Source of the DNA: Microbacterium sp. 18062
Lineage (GTDB): Bacteria > Actinomycetota > Actinomycetes > Actinomycetales > Microbacteriaceae
Assembly: GCF_902706225.1 (NCBI RefSeq)
Contig: NZ_CACSKB010000002.1
Location: 90,847-154,846, forward strand
Direction of reading: 5' to 3'
DNA: 64,000 nt
Shown here: positions 27,785-36,763 of the stretch, piece by piece
Layout: every line of letters begins with the position of its first letter
Position numbering within the stretch: the stretch's first letter is position 1
Program-made: the position numbers and the translations under genes
The notes under the pieces: generated by a model
The model's input: the letters and a program-made list of their open reading frames with translations, nothing else
What the model was told of the DNA's origin: nothing
Database searches by the model: none

Positions 27785-28473
27785 TGTGCGGCGTCCTCTC
27801 TGATCTGCCGGGCGTGCCCGGCGTGGAGTGCAGCGATGTCGGCGGCGACGCGGCCTTCGAGCGTGGGCCAGAGCGCCGCGGCACCCACCCCGGTCAGCGA
27901 CACCATGTGCGGCACGCCGAGCGCGATCGTGCCCGCGGCGATCGCGGACCGCAGGCCGTTCGGGGAGTCCTCGATGGCGACGGTCTCCTCCGGCGGGACG
28001 CCCAGCGCGGCGCAGGCCTGCAGGTACGGGTCGGGGAACGGCTTCGGACGGGTGGCGTCGTCGCCCGCGATGATGAGGTCGAACGCGTCGAAGTCGATGA
28101 GGTCCACGACGGTCGTCGCCATCCGGCGCATCGACATCGTGACGAGAGCCGACTTGACCCCCGCCGCCCGCAGGTCGGCGAGGAGCTCGCGTGCGCCGGG
28201 GCGGAACGGGATGCCCTGCTCGCCCAGCGCGGTCATCACGCGCGCGGTGAGCAGGTCGACGATCTCGTGCGTGGCCATGCGCACCCCCGCCGACTGCAGG
28301 ATGCGGGCGGAGTCGTCGAGCCCCAGCCCCACGACGGAGAGCGCCTGCTCGTGCGACCATGTGCCGCCGTAGCTCTCCACGAGCGGGGTCTCGGCGGCCA
28401 TCCAGTACGGCTCGGTGTCGACCAGGGTGCCGTCCATGTCCCAGAGGACCGCGGTGGGGAGCGATGCTGTCAC
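27781..28473 (-). CDS. HAD family hydrolase (beta-phosphoglucomutase/phosphatase type)
   Basis: A 230-residue HAD enzyme. Motif I is VLWDMDGTLVDTEP with the nucleophile aspartate. A helical cap follows, motif II is the serine/threonine in SALVTMSM, the lysine is in TRPKPFPDPY, and motif IV is AIEDSPNGLRSAIAAG. It probably dephosphorylates or isomerises a sugar phosphate. It forms a two-gene unit with trmI. GTG 28473 has TAGCAT 6 nt upstream, a leaderless pattern. Confidence 0.88.
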   Translation of the reverse strand: MTASLPTAVLWDMDGTLVDTEPYWMAAETPLVESYGGTWSHEQALSVVGLGLDDSARILQSAGVRMATHEIVDLLTARVMTALGEQGIPFRPGARELLADLRAAGVKSALVTMSMRRMATTVVDLIDFDAFDLIIAGDDATRPKPFPDPYLQACAALGVPPEETVAIEDSPNGLRSAIAAGTIALGVPHMVSLTGVGAAALWPTLEGRVAADIAALHAGHARQIREDAAQ

Positions 28474-28580
28474 CGTCCCATGCTACGAGGCAGCGATCGC
28501 GTGGCCGCCCCGCCGGTGCCGAGGGCACACGCTGCGCCTATCCTGGAGGGACCCGCGCCGCGGGGAGAGGGAGGGAACGC

Positions 28581-29444
28581 GTGGAGGGACTCGGTCGTCG
28601 CGTGCTGGTCGCCGCCTTCGACGGGTGGAACGATGCCGGCGAAGCCGCATCGGCCGCCGTGTCGCTGCTGCGGGAGGACGGCGACTACAGGACGGTCCAC
28701 TCCGTCGACCCCGAGCTGTACTTCGACTACCAGTACACGCGCCCGCACGCCGCGATCGACGCCGACGGCAGCCGCATCCTGAAGTGGCCGGAGACGACTC
28801 TGCTGCGTCCGGCGCGCGCCACTCGGGGCACACAGCTCTGGCTGCTCACCGGGGTCGAGCCGGCTCGGGCCTGGCAGGCGTTCGCCGCCGAGCTCGTCGA
28901 CGTCGCCCTGCGCGAGGACATCACGGGCATCGTCGGACTCGGCTCGATGATGTCCGACGTGCCCCACACCCGGCCGATCTCGGTTTTCGCGGGGAGCGAG
29001 AACGAAGCGTTGCGGACGAGCCTCGATCTCGAGCGCAGCACGTACGAGGGTCCCGTGGGCATCATGAGCGTCATCGGTCACGTCGCCGATGCGGCCGGCA
29101 TCCCCGCGGCGAGCCTCTGGGCGAGCGTCCCGCACTATGTGGCCGGGCACACGCCGTCGCCGAAGGCGACGCTGGCGCTTCTCGACCGCCTCGAGGACCT
29201 CACCGGCGCCAAGGTGCCGCGTGCGGAGCTGGCCACGGAGTCCGCCGCCTGGGAGGCGTCGATCGATGCGGCCGCCGCCGACGACGAGGAGATGACCGAG
29301 TACATCCGTCAGCTCGAGCGCACGAGGGACACCTGGGACTCGCCGGAGGCCTCCGGCGACGCCATCGCGCGCGAGTTCGAGCAGTACCTGAAGCGCGGCG
29401 GCGACGGTCCTACCAAGCCCGGTCGCGACGACCCGCGTCGCTGA
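28581..29444 (+). CDS. PAC2 family protein
   Basis: A 287-residue protein with the PAC2 (proteasome assembly chaperone 2-like) fold: VLVAAFDGWNDAGEAAS near residue 7, LWLLTGVEPARAWQAFAAEL near residue 80, and GIPAASLWASVPHYV near residue 170. Actinobacterial members are conserved but poorly characterised. The C-terminal region has a helical ERTRDTW segment and a basic end. It starts at GTG 28581 after GAGAGGGAGG; TATCCT near 28538 could be the -10. It is divergent from the HAD/trmI unit. Confidence 0.85.
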   Translation: MEGLGRRVLVAAFDGWNDAGEAASAAVSLLREDGDYRTVHSVDPELYFDYQYTRPHAAIDADGSRILKWPETTLLRPARATRGTQLWLLTGVEPARAWQAFAAELVDVALREDITGIVGLGSMMSDVPHTRPISVFAGSENEALRTSLDLERSTYEGPVGIMSVIGHVADAAGIPAASLWASVPHYVAGHTPSPKATLALLDRLEDLTGAKVPRAELATESAAWEASIDAAAADDEEMTEYIRQLERTRDTWDSPEASGDAIAREFEQYLKRGGDGPTKPGRDDPRR

Positions 29445-29592
29445 GCGCCGCCGCCGGAGCCGTCCGGTCGTCCTCCGAACCGCGAGACTGCACGTGGGCG
29501 CCGAGACCGTGGGGAAACCCCGCTGTCTCGGCGCCCCGCTGCAGTCTCGCGGGTGAAGGTTGAGGGATCCGGGTCCTCGTGCACGGGGAACG

Positions 29593-29664
29593 TCGGGTCA
29601 GCGGCCTGGGTCGCTGACGACCGACGAAGGATGCCAAATCTCCCCCCTCCGGGGAGATTTCGGG
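29593..29664. repeat. Dispersed double-hairpin repeat, copy B, with terminator-like stem
   Basis: Same element as 3134-3205. First stem: GTCAGCG/CGCTGAC. Second stem: AAATCTCCCC/GGGGAGATTT near 29636-29660, perfect in this copy. The spacer GACCGACGAAGGA differs by one base from copy A. It lies between the PAC2 gene and the convergent uppP gene and ends at the uppP stop. It probably terminates both transcripts. Confidence 0.8.
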
Positions 29665-30501
29665 TCAGGGCTGGATGACGCCCGTCGCGAGCATCACCAT
29701 GACGAACGCTCCGAGGGCGACGCGGTAGACGACGAACGGCAGGAAGCTGCGCTTGGAGATCCAGGCCATGAAGAACTTGATCACGACGAGCGCCACGAAG
29801 AAGGCCACGACGGTCGCGGCCCCGGTCTCCCACAGCGAGAACGGCGGATTCGCCTCCGGCTCGCGAACGACCTTGAAGAGCTGGTAGAAGCCGCTGCCGA
29901 ACACGGCCGGGATCGCGAGCAGGAACGCGTAGCGGGCCGCCGCCGCCCGCTCGTATCCCATGAACAGACCCGCGGTGATCGTGCCGCCCGAGCGCGAGAC
30001 CCCGGGGATCAACGCGAGCGACTGCGCCAGCCCGTAGATGGCGCCGTCCCCCAGGGTGAGGTCGCGGAGCTTGCGCTTACGGGCGCCCACGGCATCCGCG
30101 ATCCCGAGCAGCACGCCGAAGAAGATGAGCATCCCCGCGACGAGCCAGAGCGAGCGGAAGACGCCCTCGATCTGGTCCTCGAAGAGAAGACCCAGCACGA
30201 CGATCGGGATCGAGCCGATGATGATCAGCCACCCCATGCGGGCATCCGGGTCGTTTCGCGGGATGCGGCCGAACAGCGCCGCGAACCAGTGCTTCACGAT
30301 CCGCACGATGTCGCGCCAGAAGAAGATGACGACGGCTGCTTCGGTGCCGATCTGGGTGATCGCGGTGAAGGCGGCGCCCGGGTCCTCGGCGGCCGGCAGG
30401 AACGATCCGAGGATCCGCAGGTGGGCGCTGGAGGAGACCGGGAGGAACTCGGTGAGCCCCTGGATGAAGCCGAGCAGGAGCGCTTCGAGGAAGTGCAGCA
30501 T
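29665..30501 (-). CDS. uppP: Undecaprenyl-diphosphate phosphatase
   Basis: A 278-residue BacA/UppP-type membrane protein with about eight helices. Conserved motif 1 is [17 protein letters not shown] near residue 12 with the catalytic Glu and Ser. Motif 2 is [17 protein letters not shown] near residue 160. It dephosphorylates undecaprenyl diphosphate to recycle the lipid carrier for peptidoglycan, and it can raise bacitracin resistance. It is followed directly by the double-hairpin repeat. Confidence 0.93.
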   Translation of the reverse strand: MLHFLEALLLGFIQGLTEFLPVSSSAHLRILGSFLPAAEDPGAAFTAITQIGTEAAVVIFFWRDIVRIVKHWFAALFGRIPRNDPDARMGWLIIIGSIPIVVLGLLFEDQIEGVFRSLWLVAGMLIFFGVLLGIADAVGARKRKLRDLTLGDGAIYGLAQSLALIPGVSRSGGTITAGLFMGYERAAAARYAFLLAIPAVFGSGFYQLFKVVREPEANPPFSLWETGAATVVAFFVALVVIKFFMAWISKRSFLPFVVYRVALGAFVMVMLATGVIQP

Positions 30502-30532
30502 CGACGGCCTTTCGAGACGTGAGGAGGACGGT

Positions 30533-31846
30533 TCAGAAGGAGCGGAGCAGGTCGGTCAGGACGCGTTGCCCGAACACCAGGGCGTCGATGGGCACGCGCT
30601 CGTCGACTCCGTGGAACATACCGGTGAAGTCGAGTCCGCGCGGGAGGCGCAACGGGGCGAAGCCGTATCCGGCGATGCCGAGTCGCGACAGCGCCTTGTT
30701 GTCGGTGCCCGCGCCCATCAGATACGGGATGACCGGGGCGTCCGGGTCGTGACGACCGAGCGCCGCCACCATCGCGTCGACGAGGTCGCCCGAGAACGGC
30801 GTCTCGAGTCCGACGTCGCGGACGACCGTCTCGATCGCGATCCCGTCGCCCACGATGCGGCGGATGTCGGCCAGAGCAGCCTCTTCGGTGCCGGGCAGGA
30901 CGCGCACGTCGATGAGTGCCTCCGCCCGGTCGGGGATGACATTGTGCTTGTACCCCGCTGTAAGACCGGTCGGATTCGCGGTGGTGCGCAGCGTCGCCTT
31001 GAGAAAGCTCGCCGCCGGGCCGACGGAGTCCGCGATGGCGTCCGGGTCGTCCGGCGGCAGGCCGGTGAGCGCGGAGAGGACGTCCAGGAACTCGGTCGTG
31101 GTGGGCGTGAGCCGGATGGGCCACTCGGTGCGGCCGAGGGCCGCGACGGCTTCGGCGAGTCGGGTGACGGCGTTGTCGGGGTGCACCCGGCTGCCGTGCC
31201 CCGCCGCGCCGCGCGCGACCAGACGCAGCCAGAGCAGTGCCTTCTCGCCCACCTGCAGCAGGTAGGCGCGGCGATCGCCCACGTCGATCGAGAAGCCGCC
31301 CACCTCGCTGATCGCCTCGGTCGCCCCCGCGAACCACTCCGGGCGGTCCCGGACGACGAGCTGGGATCCCTCGACGCCGCCGTTCTCCTCGTCGGCGAAG
31401 AACGTCACGACGAGGTCGCGGGCGGGTCGGTCTCCGCTGCGGAGGATGTCGGCGACGGATGTGAGGATCATCGCGTCCATGTCCTTCATGTCGACCGCGC
31501 CACGGCCCCACAGCAGACCGTCTCGGATCTCTCCGCCGAACGGATCGACGCTCCAGTCCTCGGCGACCGCCGGCACGACGTCGAGGTGTCCGTGGACGAC
31601 GAGCGCGGGCAGACTGCGATCGCGCCCGGGCACCCGCGCCATCACGTTCGTACGACGCGGGACCGGCTCGTAGTACTGGGGCTCGAGTCCGAGCTCGGCG
31701 AGGTAGGCGCCGACGTACTCGGCCGCCTCGCGCTCCCCGAGCGCACGGCCGCCGCCGTAGTTCGTGGTGTCTATGCGGATGAGGTCGCGGGCGAGGCGGG
31801 CGACCTCCGGAAGTGCCGCCTCCCCCGTGTCGGCGCTCTCGATCAT
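30533..31846 (-). CDS. M20/M25/M40 family metallopeptidase
   Basis: A 437-residue zinc-dependent exopeptidase. Metal ligands and catalytic residues are visible: VHGHLDVVP near residue 82, [14 protein letters not shown] near residue 112, and the catalytic glutamate pair in FFADEENGG near residue 145. The lid domain begins near [15 protein letters not shown]. GxGTDN ([10 protein letters not shown]) and MFHGVDE near the end are late ligands. It probably hydrolyses dipeptides or N-acyl amino acids. Start ATG 31846 was chosen because AGGCTA (TAGCCT on the gene strand) lies 7 nt upstream; longer frames lack a signal. Confidence 0.88.
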   Translation of the reverse strand: MIESADTGEAALPEVARLARDLIRIDTTNYGGGRALGEREAAEYVGAYLAELGLEPQYYEPVPRRTNVMARVPGRDRSLPALVVHGHLDVVPAVAEDWSVDPFGGEIRDGLLWGRGAVDMKDMDAMILTSVADILRSGDRPARDLVVTFFADEENGGVEGSQLVVRDRPEWFAGATEAISEVGGFSIDVGDRRAYLLQVGEKALLWLRLVARGAAGHGSRVHPDNAVTRLAEAVAALGRTEWPIRLTPTTTEFLDVLSALTGLPPDDPDAIADSVGPAASFLKATLRTTANPTGLTAGYKHNVIPDRAEALIDVRVLPGTEEAALADIRRIVGDGIAIETVVRDVGLETPFSGDLVDAMVAALGRHDPDAPVIPYLMGAGTDNKALSRLGIAGYGFAPLRLPRGLDFTGMFHGVDERVPIDALVFGQRVLTDLLRSF

Positions 31847-31941
31847 GCGGATCAGGCTACCGGGTCGGGGTCGGGGGCCCGACCCGATGCGACGTCGAGG
31901 GTCGCGGGCCGATGGGACGACACACGCGGGGCCGACCGCAA

Positions 31942-31971
31942 TTCTCGGCCGCATCCGGGACGTGGTAATGT
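31942..31971 (+). promoter_or_regulatory. Probable tRNA-Leu promoter
   Basis: TTCTCG (31942-31947), 18-nt spacer and TAATGT (31966-31971) lie about 30 bp upstream of the mature tRNA 5' end. The -35 is weak; the -10 is good. Confidence 0.35.
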
Positions 31972-32003
31972 CGTTCCTCGGTTGCGAAACCGAAACATCC
32001 GAT

Positions 32004-32088
32004 GCGCGGGTGGCGGAATAGGTAGACGCGCTAGCTTGAGGTGCTAGTGCCCGTATAGGGCGTGGGGGTTCAAGTCCCCCCTCGCGCA
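32004..32088 (+). tRNA. tRNA-Leu (anticodon GAG)
   Basis: An 85-nt tRNA. The acceptor stem is GCGCGGG / CTCGCGC with one G-T pair and an A discriminator. The D-arm contains GGTAGACGCGC. The anticodon stem CTAGC/GCTAG encloses the loop TTGAGGT, giving anticodon GAG. A long variable arm (TGCCCGTATAGGGCG) marks a class II leucine tRNA. The T-arm is GGGGGTTCAAGTCCCCC. No CCA is encoded. The 3' end is where the accessory island begins, with a tyrosine integrase remnant reading toward it, so it is the likely attachment site. Confidence 0.95.
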
Positions 32089-32100
32089 CAGAACGAAAGC

Positions 32101-32139
32101 AGCCCCTCACCAGGGATTTTAGGTTCCCGGTGAGGGGCT
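32101..32139. terminator. Terminator between tRNA-Leu and integrase remnant
   Basis: AGCCCCTCACC / GGTGAGGGGCT is a perfect 11-bp outer stem, extended by an imperfect inner stem around AGGGATTTTAGGTTCCC. It would end the tRNA transcript and the minus-strand integrase transcript. Confidence 0.75.
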
Positions 32140-32198
32140 ACTTCATTGTCATGGGGCGAGATATGGGGCAAGCGCCTCTGTTCGCCCCATCGCGGGGT

Positions 32199-32668
32199 TC
32201 AGGTCCCGGCGAGGCGGTTGGCGAACTGGTCGACGGCGTTCTTCTGCATCGTCGGGGTGACGTGGCTGTAGATGTTCATCGTCGTGGTGATGATGGAGTG
32301 CCCGAGGCGTTCCTGCACGACCTTGGGCGGCACGCCCAGTTCCATGAGGATCGTCGCGTGCGTGTGCCGGAGCCCTTTGAGGGTGACGCGGGGCAGGTGC
32401 TGGAGCTTCTTGACCCTCGCGGCCCATCTGAGGCGGCGGTCCCACCGGCTCGTCATCGCGTCAGGCGAGCGGGGACAACCTTGTAGGAGGCGAGCGCCTT
32501 CACGGTTGCGGCGTCGATGTCGATGTCGATGACGCGGGCGTTGCCGGTCTTGGTGGTCTTCGTCTTCGTCCAGTCCTCGGGGTTGATCGCGCGCCGGATG
32601 CTGACCTGCGAGGTCTTGGCGTTCAGGTCGTTCCATTTGAGGGCGAGGGCTTCGCTGCGCCGCATCCG
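32199..32668 (-). pseudogene. Tyrosine recombinase (phage/ICE integrase) remnant
   Basis: Two pieces of a catalytic domain lie in different frames. The upstream piece (32665-32453) reads MRRSEALALKWNDL, with the first catalytic Arg context, then TKTTKTGNARVIDID. The downstream piece (ending 32199) reads LKGLRHTHATILMELG, then LGHSIITTTMNIYSHV with the terminal His and the nucleophile Tyr. The His of the usual HxxR box is Lys here. The roughly 40 residues normally linking the two pieces are missing and the frame shifts between them. The N-terminal DNA-binding arm is cut off at about 32670, where the toxin-antitoxin unit begins. The enzyme is not functional as written. Confidence 0.8.
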
Positions 32669-32672
32669 CGTG

Positions 32673-32704
32673 TTGGCAAGTTATCTTGTGGCAAGTAAAC
32701 TTGT
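32673..32704 (+). promoter_or_regulatory. Leaderless promoter with tandem operator of the TA-like operon
   Basis: TTGGCA (32673-32678), a 17-nt spacer and TAAACT (32696-32701) form a near-consensus promoter, with the ATG 6 nt after the -10. Two tandem 15-bp repeats, GGCAAGTTATCTTGT (32675-32689) and GGCAAGTAAACTTGT (32690-32704), each with a CAAG...CTTG dyad, overlay it. The layout suits autorepression by the antitoxin. Confidence 0.7.
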
Positions 32705-32707
32705 GAC

Positions 32708-32941
32708 ATGGAGTCGGAACCGATCATCCTGGACAGTGCCCACCGGCACGGTGTCTCGGATGCGGCGATGCTCCATGCGCTCCGTTTCCCTGTCCGGCAC
32801 TTCGTGCAAGACGACGCGATGACCATGTTCGTCGGCCCCGACGAGACCGGCACCCTGGTCGAGGTCGGCGTCATCGAATGGCACGGCATCATCGCTATCG
32901 CGCACGCGATGCGTCCGGCTCGACCCAAGTATCTGAGGTGA
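32708..32941 (+). CDS. Probable toxin of a two-gene toxin-antitoxin unit
   Basis: A 77-residue protein (MESEPIILDSAHRHGVSDAA), ending in the motif IIAIAHAMRPARPKYLR. The order SAxxHG, helix, a GPDETGTLVEVGVIE strand pair and a terminal HAMxxRxKYL resembles small BrnT/DUF4258-like toxins that act as ribonucleases. The conserved His residues and terminal basic cluster fit that idea. It is followed 5 bp later by a small helix-turn-helix gene. The assignment rests on size, gene order and overlapping operator repeats; no catalytic test can be made from sequence. Confidence 0.6.
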   Translation: MESEPIILDSAHRHGVSDAAMLHALRFPVRHFVQDDAMTMFVGPDETGTLVEVGVIEWHGIIAIAHAMRPARPKYLR

Positions 32942-32946
32942 ACATC

Positions 32947-33219
32947 ATGGCTCCACGCTCTATCGAAGACATCAAGGCCCGCGCCGACGAGTTCGCGGAC
33001 GCGTTCGAGAACTACGACCCCCAGCCCGGCGACCAAGACGCCCCGATCCCGCCCGTGATGGCGGTCAAGCTCGCCGCCTGGCGACGCGACACCGCCGAAC
33101 GCGAACTCGCAGACGCTGTACGCGCGGCGCGGGAGAAGCGGCTGTCGTGGCGCGAGGTCGGTGAGGCGATCGGCACCAGCGGCGAGGCCGCACGCCAGCG
33201 CTACAGCACCAGTGCATAG
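32947..33219 (+). CDS. Probable antitoxin with C-terminal helix-turn-helix
   Basis: A 90-residue acidic protein. The N-terminal region (DIKARADEFADAFENYDPQP) is flexible and acidic. The C-terminal region, REKRLSWREVGEAIGTSGEA, then ARQRYS, is a helix-turn-helix often seen in actinobacterial antitoxins and small regulators. It starts 5 bp after the preceding toxin-like gene and would repress the promoter upstream through its HTH. It ends at the point where the relaxase remnant begins. Confidence 0.6.
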   Translation: MAPRSIEDIKARADEFADAFENYDPQPGDQDAPIPPVMAVKLAAWRRDTAERELADAVRAAREKRLSWREVGEAIGTSGEAARQRYSTSA

Positions 33220-33224
33220 CGTTG

Positions 33225-34101
33225 TGGGTTTCTTCGCGGGCCGCTCGTGCGCCCACGCTTTCGCCGCGAGACGGGTCGAGACGACCGGCCCCATCGACTC
33301 GCCCGGATGCGTTGCCTCCCACTCCGCTTCGAGCCGTTCGAGATGCTTGCGTACTTGCTCGCCGCGCTTGCTCATCGCACCGTTGAACCGCTCGAGCTCG
33401 GCAACCTCACCCGATACCGGATCAAGGGTCAAACCGTGCCGATCCAGCACCTCCGCAAGCTCAGGGTGCGCGGCGATCACGGCAGTGCCAAGGGCACGGA
33501 TCGCGCCCTGCTGCCGGAACAGCGCCGCCGTGTCCAAGGCTCGCGACTTCCCGGCCGCCCATACGCGGGTGCCGATCTGAAAGTGGATATGCCGGTGCGG
33601 GTCACCCGCCCGGCTGGTGCGGTGCGACACCGCCACCGTCTGCAACGCCTCGACGGGCACGACCTCCTGCTTTCCCCGCGGCCCCACGCGGGTCACGGAG
33701 TGCTCGGCGAGCCACCGCTGAATCTCGTTTACGGCGTCCTGCTGCGCCTGGTCGAGCGCTGCGGAGACTTCGGGGTGGAGGGCCGCGGCGATGGAGAGCG
33801 ACTTGGGGGCGTTCGCGACCATCTCCGCGAACCGAGGCGATCCTTGCCGACCTTCACCCGGCAGACGCGGCTTCCCCATCGACTCCCCGGTGAGCGGGTT
33901 GAGCCAGTCCACCCAGCCCGCATACGCCTCCGGGTCGAGCCCCAGCGCGGCGGTCACGTTCCCGTCGCCATCAAGCGCGGTGAACGCTGCCACGGACGTC
34001 TCCGCGCCGAGGTAGTAGTCATCGGCGCGGGAGCGGTCGGCTTCGACATAGCGACGCGCGTCGGCTCCGGTTCCCCGGAACAGGATGACGCCGCCATGCA
34101 T
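33225..34101 (-). pseudogene. MobF relaxase, N-terminal fragment
   Basis: About 290 residues of a conjugative relaxase. It starts MHGGVILFRGTGADARRYVE; tandem tyrosines in ADDYYLGAE near residue 30 fit the MobF nucleophile pair, and the metal-binding three-His motif is DPHRHIHFQIG near residue 165. Full MobF proteins exceed 1000 residues and carry a helicase domain. Here the frame loses relaxase character at KAWAHERPAKKPTT (near 33225) and runs antisense through the antitoxin gene. It is truncated and cannot act alone. The 34102-34249 stretch upstream is AT-richer and might have held the transfer origin, but I see no convincing nick-site repeat. Confidence 0.8.
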
Positions 34102-34249
34102 GAGACTCACCACCGAGGATTTCTAGTACGGAAATGACTGTATCTACCGCGGTGGAATATGTTCATTCAGAAGAACAAAAAGTGAGTTCGTTGGTTCATT
34201 CTTCGAGTTAGTGAATGATGCTGTGTCCGAGTGGAAGGCGATGAGTGAT

Positions 34250-34816
34250 TCAGGTCGTTCTTGGTGCAGGTGCGAGTCTGACGATGCCGATGATGACCAT
34301 GACGATTCCGATAAGGGAGACGGCGATTCCTGCGATAGACCACCAGGCGAGCGGGCCGATGAGCCCGCCGAGGGTGAAGGGTGGTGCGGTCACGACGGGG
34401 ATGCCACCGGTTTGGCAGGTGATGTCGTAAGTGCCTGCGGTGCTCGCGGTGACTTGCGCGAAGGACTCGTAGCGGGTGCCGCTGACGAGCGTATTGAGAG
34501 CACTCGCGGGCGCGAATACGACCGTCGCCGGTTCGTCGTTCGGGCCGGTCGCGGTGCAGGATTCGTGGTCGAGTTGGTCGAGGTCGGCGACCGGGCCGAG
34601 GAGGTAGACGGACTCGCCGTCGCCCAGGGTGATGGTGCCGGTCGGTGAGACCTCTATGGTGTTGTCGGCGAGGTCGAGGGCGCCGGGTATCATGGCGAAG
34701 CTGCCTGCGAGGACCCCGAAGATGGGGCCGGTGACGGTCAGGATCGCGCCGATGACCAGGACGATGATCGCTCCGGTGCGTGGTCTGCGGGTCGGGGCAT
34801 CTGATGGTGCGCTCAT
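34250..34816 (-). CDS. Hypothetical two-helix membrane protein next to the two-component system
   Basis: A 188-residue protein. An N-terminal helix (GAIIVLVIGAILTVTGPIFG) and a C-terminal helix (WWSIAGIAVSLIGIVMVIIG) flank an extracellular domain of about 100 residues with two cysteines (HESCTATG and DITCQTGG) that could pair. The family is not recognised. Its ATG overlaps the response-regulator stop (ATGA), so it is translated with the two-component system. It may sense or modulate the kinase signal or respond to the same stress. Confidence 0.7.
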   Translation of the reverse strand: MSAPSDAPTRRPRTGAIIVLVIGAILTVTGPIFGVLAGSFAMIPGALDLADNTIEVSPTGTITLGDGESVYLLGPVADLDQLDHESCTATGPNDEPATVVFAPASALNTLVSGTRYESFAQVTASTAGTYDITCQTGGIPVVTAPPFTLGGLIGPLAWWSIAGIAVSLIGIVMVIIGIVRLAPAPRTT

Positions 34817-35487
34817 GGGTACTCATTTTCGATGTCGGCCTGCCATCCAGGGTGCTGGTAGGCCCAGACGATGGCTTGCACTCGGTCTCGAACCCCGAGC
34901 TGCCGGATGATACTGGACACGTGGGTCTTCACGGTGCCGATCTCGATGAACAGTTGCTCGGCGATCTCGGCGTTGCTGTGCCCCTGAGAGAGGGCGGCGA
35001 GCACGTCGCGTTCGCGGGCTGTGAGGCGCGGAATGGTTGCGTCTCGTACGGTGGGTGTGCGTCGGCGGGCAAACTCGCTGATCACCCGGCGGGTGACGGC
35101 GGGCGAAACAAGTCCGTCACCGGAGGCGGCTGCTCGGACGGCGTCGATGATGTGCGCGGGCGGTGCATCTTTGAGGAGGAACCCGGCCGCTCCGTTCTCC
35201 AGCGCACCGAAGAGGTACTCGTCAAGGTCGAATGTGGTGATCACGACGACGGGGATCGGATCGGTGAGGCTTTCGCCCGCGAGGGCTGCGGTAGCGGAGA
35301 TTCCGTCGCCTCCGGGCATCCGCACATCCATGAGCACTACGTCCGGGCGATGCGATTTCGCGTGGGTGACGGCTTCGGGGCCGCTTCCGGCCTCGGCGAT
35401 GACTCTGATGTCGTCCTGCGTTTCGAGGAATGCGCGCAGGGCACGGCGAACACTGGGCTGGTCGTCGGCGATGAGTACGTCGATCAT
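34813..35487 (-). CDS. NarL/LuxR-family response regulator
   Basis: A 224-residue two-domain regulator. The receiver domain starts MIDVLIADDQPSVRRAL, with the phosphoacceptor aspartate in VVLMDVRMPGGDG near residue 54 and the conserved lysine in GFLLKDAPP. The LuxR-type HTH is LTARERDVLAALSQGHSNAE near residue 156. I placed the start at ATG 35487 because GGAGGT lies 6 nt upstream; it overlaps the kinase stop by 4 bp. It probably binds the paired TCTGTC-N4-GACAGA dyads upstream of the kinase gene, which is an inference from location. Confidence 0.9.
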   Translation of the reverse strand: MIDVLIADDQPSVRRALRAFLETQDDIRVIAEAGSGPEAVTHAKSHRPDVVLMDVRMPGGDGISATAALAGESLTDPIPVVVITTFDLDEYLFGALENGAAGFLLKDAPPAHIIDAVRAAASGDGLVSPAVTRRVISEFARRRTPTVRDATIPRLTARERDVLAALSQGHSNAEIAEQLFIEIGTVKTHVSSIIRQLGVRDRVQAIVWAYQHPGWQADIENEYP

Positions 35488-36728
35488 CGCGACACCTCCG
35501 ATCGGGTTGCCGGGAGTGTGAGTATGAGTGTCCAATCGCCGTTCTCGGCGATGCCAGTGTCCAGCTGGCCGGAGAGGATATGCGCACGTTCGGCCGCACC
35601 CATCAGTCCATAGCCCGAGTCTGCGAGCCTGGGGTTCTGCCCCTCGCCGAGACCCATCGGGTTTCGCACTTCCAAGCGAACCGCCGTGCTGTCGCTGTGC
35701 AAGGTGACTGCGACCGGCGCTCCCGGTGCGTGCGTAGCAGCGTTCGCGAGAGCTTCCGTGAGGACGCTGACCACGGTCGCCGTCGCCGCACTGACTGGTT
35801 CGTGGGAGATGGTGACCCGCTCTTGAACGTGGAGCCCCCGTTCCCGTGCGACACGTTCGAGGGCGCGGGTCGTGGCCTCTGCGAGCGGTTCGGGCTCGCG
35901 GGATGAGGGGTCGGTGTCGTCATTGCGGAGCGCTCCGACGACGGATCGGATGCTGCCGAGCGCTTCAGCGGTCTTCTGCTCGACCTCTTCGAGTACCGGG
36001 TTCGGCCCGGTCAGCAGCGCTGCCCGTGTGGTCAGCAACACATCCATGATCTGGTGCGCGGCCAGATCGTGCAGTTCTCTTGCCATACGGTTACGTTCCC
36101 GTGAGACGGCGCTGGCGGCTTCGGCACGGGTGCGAGCCTCGATCAGTTGGGCTCGCTCGGCCGCGTCACGGGCGCGTTGCCGTTCAGCGCGCATCCCAAC
36201 GCCGATCATGTAGCAGGCCAGGAAGAAGAACCCCTGACCGAACGCGACCACGACAACCTCCGGCGCGGAAAGCGACAGGCCAGCGGTCGCAGCGAGAACG
36301 AGTTGAACCATCGTCGCGACTGCCCAGGCTCCGGCCACGAGAAGCCCTGCAATCAGCGGGCGCGCGAATGTCGCGAGCGCGTAGACGCTGAACCAGAGCG
36401 GCAGGGCGACGCCGCCGAGCCCGCCGTTGCCGATCAGGACAGCTCCCGTGAGGTGTAGGGCGAAGACGCCTGCGAACACAAGGATCGGGTGTCGCTGATG
36501 CCACCACAACAGGCCAGCCGAAATGACGGTTCCCGCTACCCATGTCGCGTAGGCCCCGCCCGGCGGAATCGTCAGCGCCGGATCGGTCTGCGCGGCGAGG
36601 TGGACCGCCCAGAGATAGAACCCGCTGACAAGCACACTGAGTGCGCCGACCACCGTCACGGCGAGTACCTGTGAGCGCCGCGACGGGCGCGAGGACAACT
36701 CAGCGGGTGCGACGGGAGACGAGTTCAT
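35484..36728 (-). CDS. Sensor histidine kinase (HisKA_3 type)
   Basis: A 414-residue kinase with six N-terminal membrane helices and little extracellular sequence. A short coiled linker (AERAQLIEARTRAEAASAV) leads to the dimerisation box RERNRMARELHDLAAHQIMD with the phosphoacceptor His. The ATPase part shows EALANAATHAPG and DSGYGLMGAAERAHIL. Such membrane-embedded NarL-class kinases often sense envelope stress or peptide antibiotics and control ABC exporters. Consistent with that, an ABC ATPase gene follows the divergent membrane gene, though it is truncated. Confidence 0.9.
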   Translation of the reverse strand: MNSSPVAPAELSSRPSRRSQVLAVTVVGALSVLVSGFYLWAVHLAAQTDPALTIPPGGAYATWVAGTVISAGLLWWHQRHPILVFAGVFALHLTGAVLIGNGGLGGVALPLWFSVYALATFARPLIAGLLVAGAWAVATMVQLVLAATAGLSLSAPEVVVVAFGQGFFFLACYMIGVGMRAERQRARDAAERAQLIEARTRAEAASAVSRERNRMARELHDLAAHQIMDVLLTTRAALLTGPNPVLEEVEQKTAEALGSIRSVVGALRNDDTDPSSREPEPLAEATTRALERVARERGLHVQERVTISHEPVSAATATVVSVLTEALANAATHAPGAPVAVTLHSDSTAVRLEVRNPMGLGEGQNPRLADSGYGLMGAAERAHILSGQLDTGIAENGDWTLILTLPATRSEVSR

Positions 36729-36763
36729 GGCTTCAAGTCTGGCCGCCCCCGGCGTGAGACGCC

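Noticed and set aside
32200..32225. GGGTTCAGGTCCCGGCGAGG resembling a tRNA T-arm, considered as a second attachment copy
   Set aside because: It lies in the integrase C-terminal coding region and matches the tRNA T-arm only in the common GGTTCAAGTCC-like core; no acceptor-stem match follows.
34102..34249. Transfer origin (oriT) upstream of the relaxase fragment
   Set aside because: AT-richer and has short repeats such as GTTCATTC, but no convincing inverted repeat with a nick-like site.
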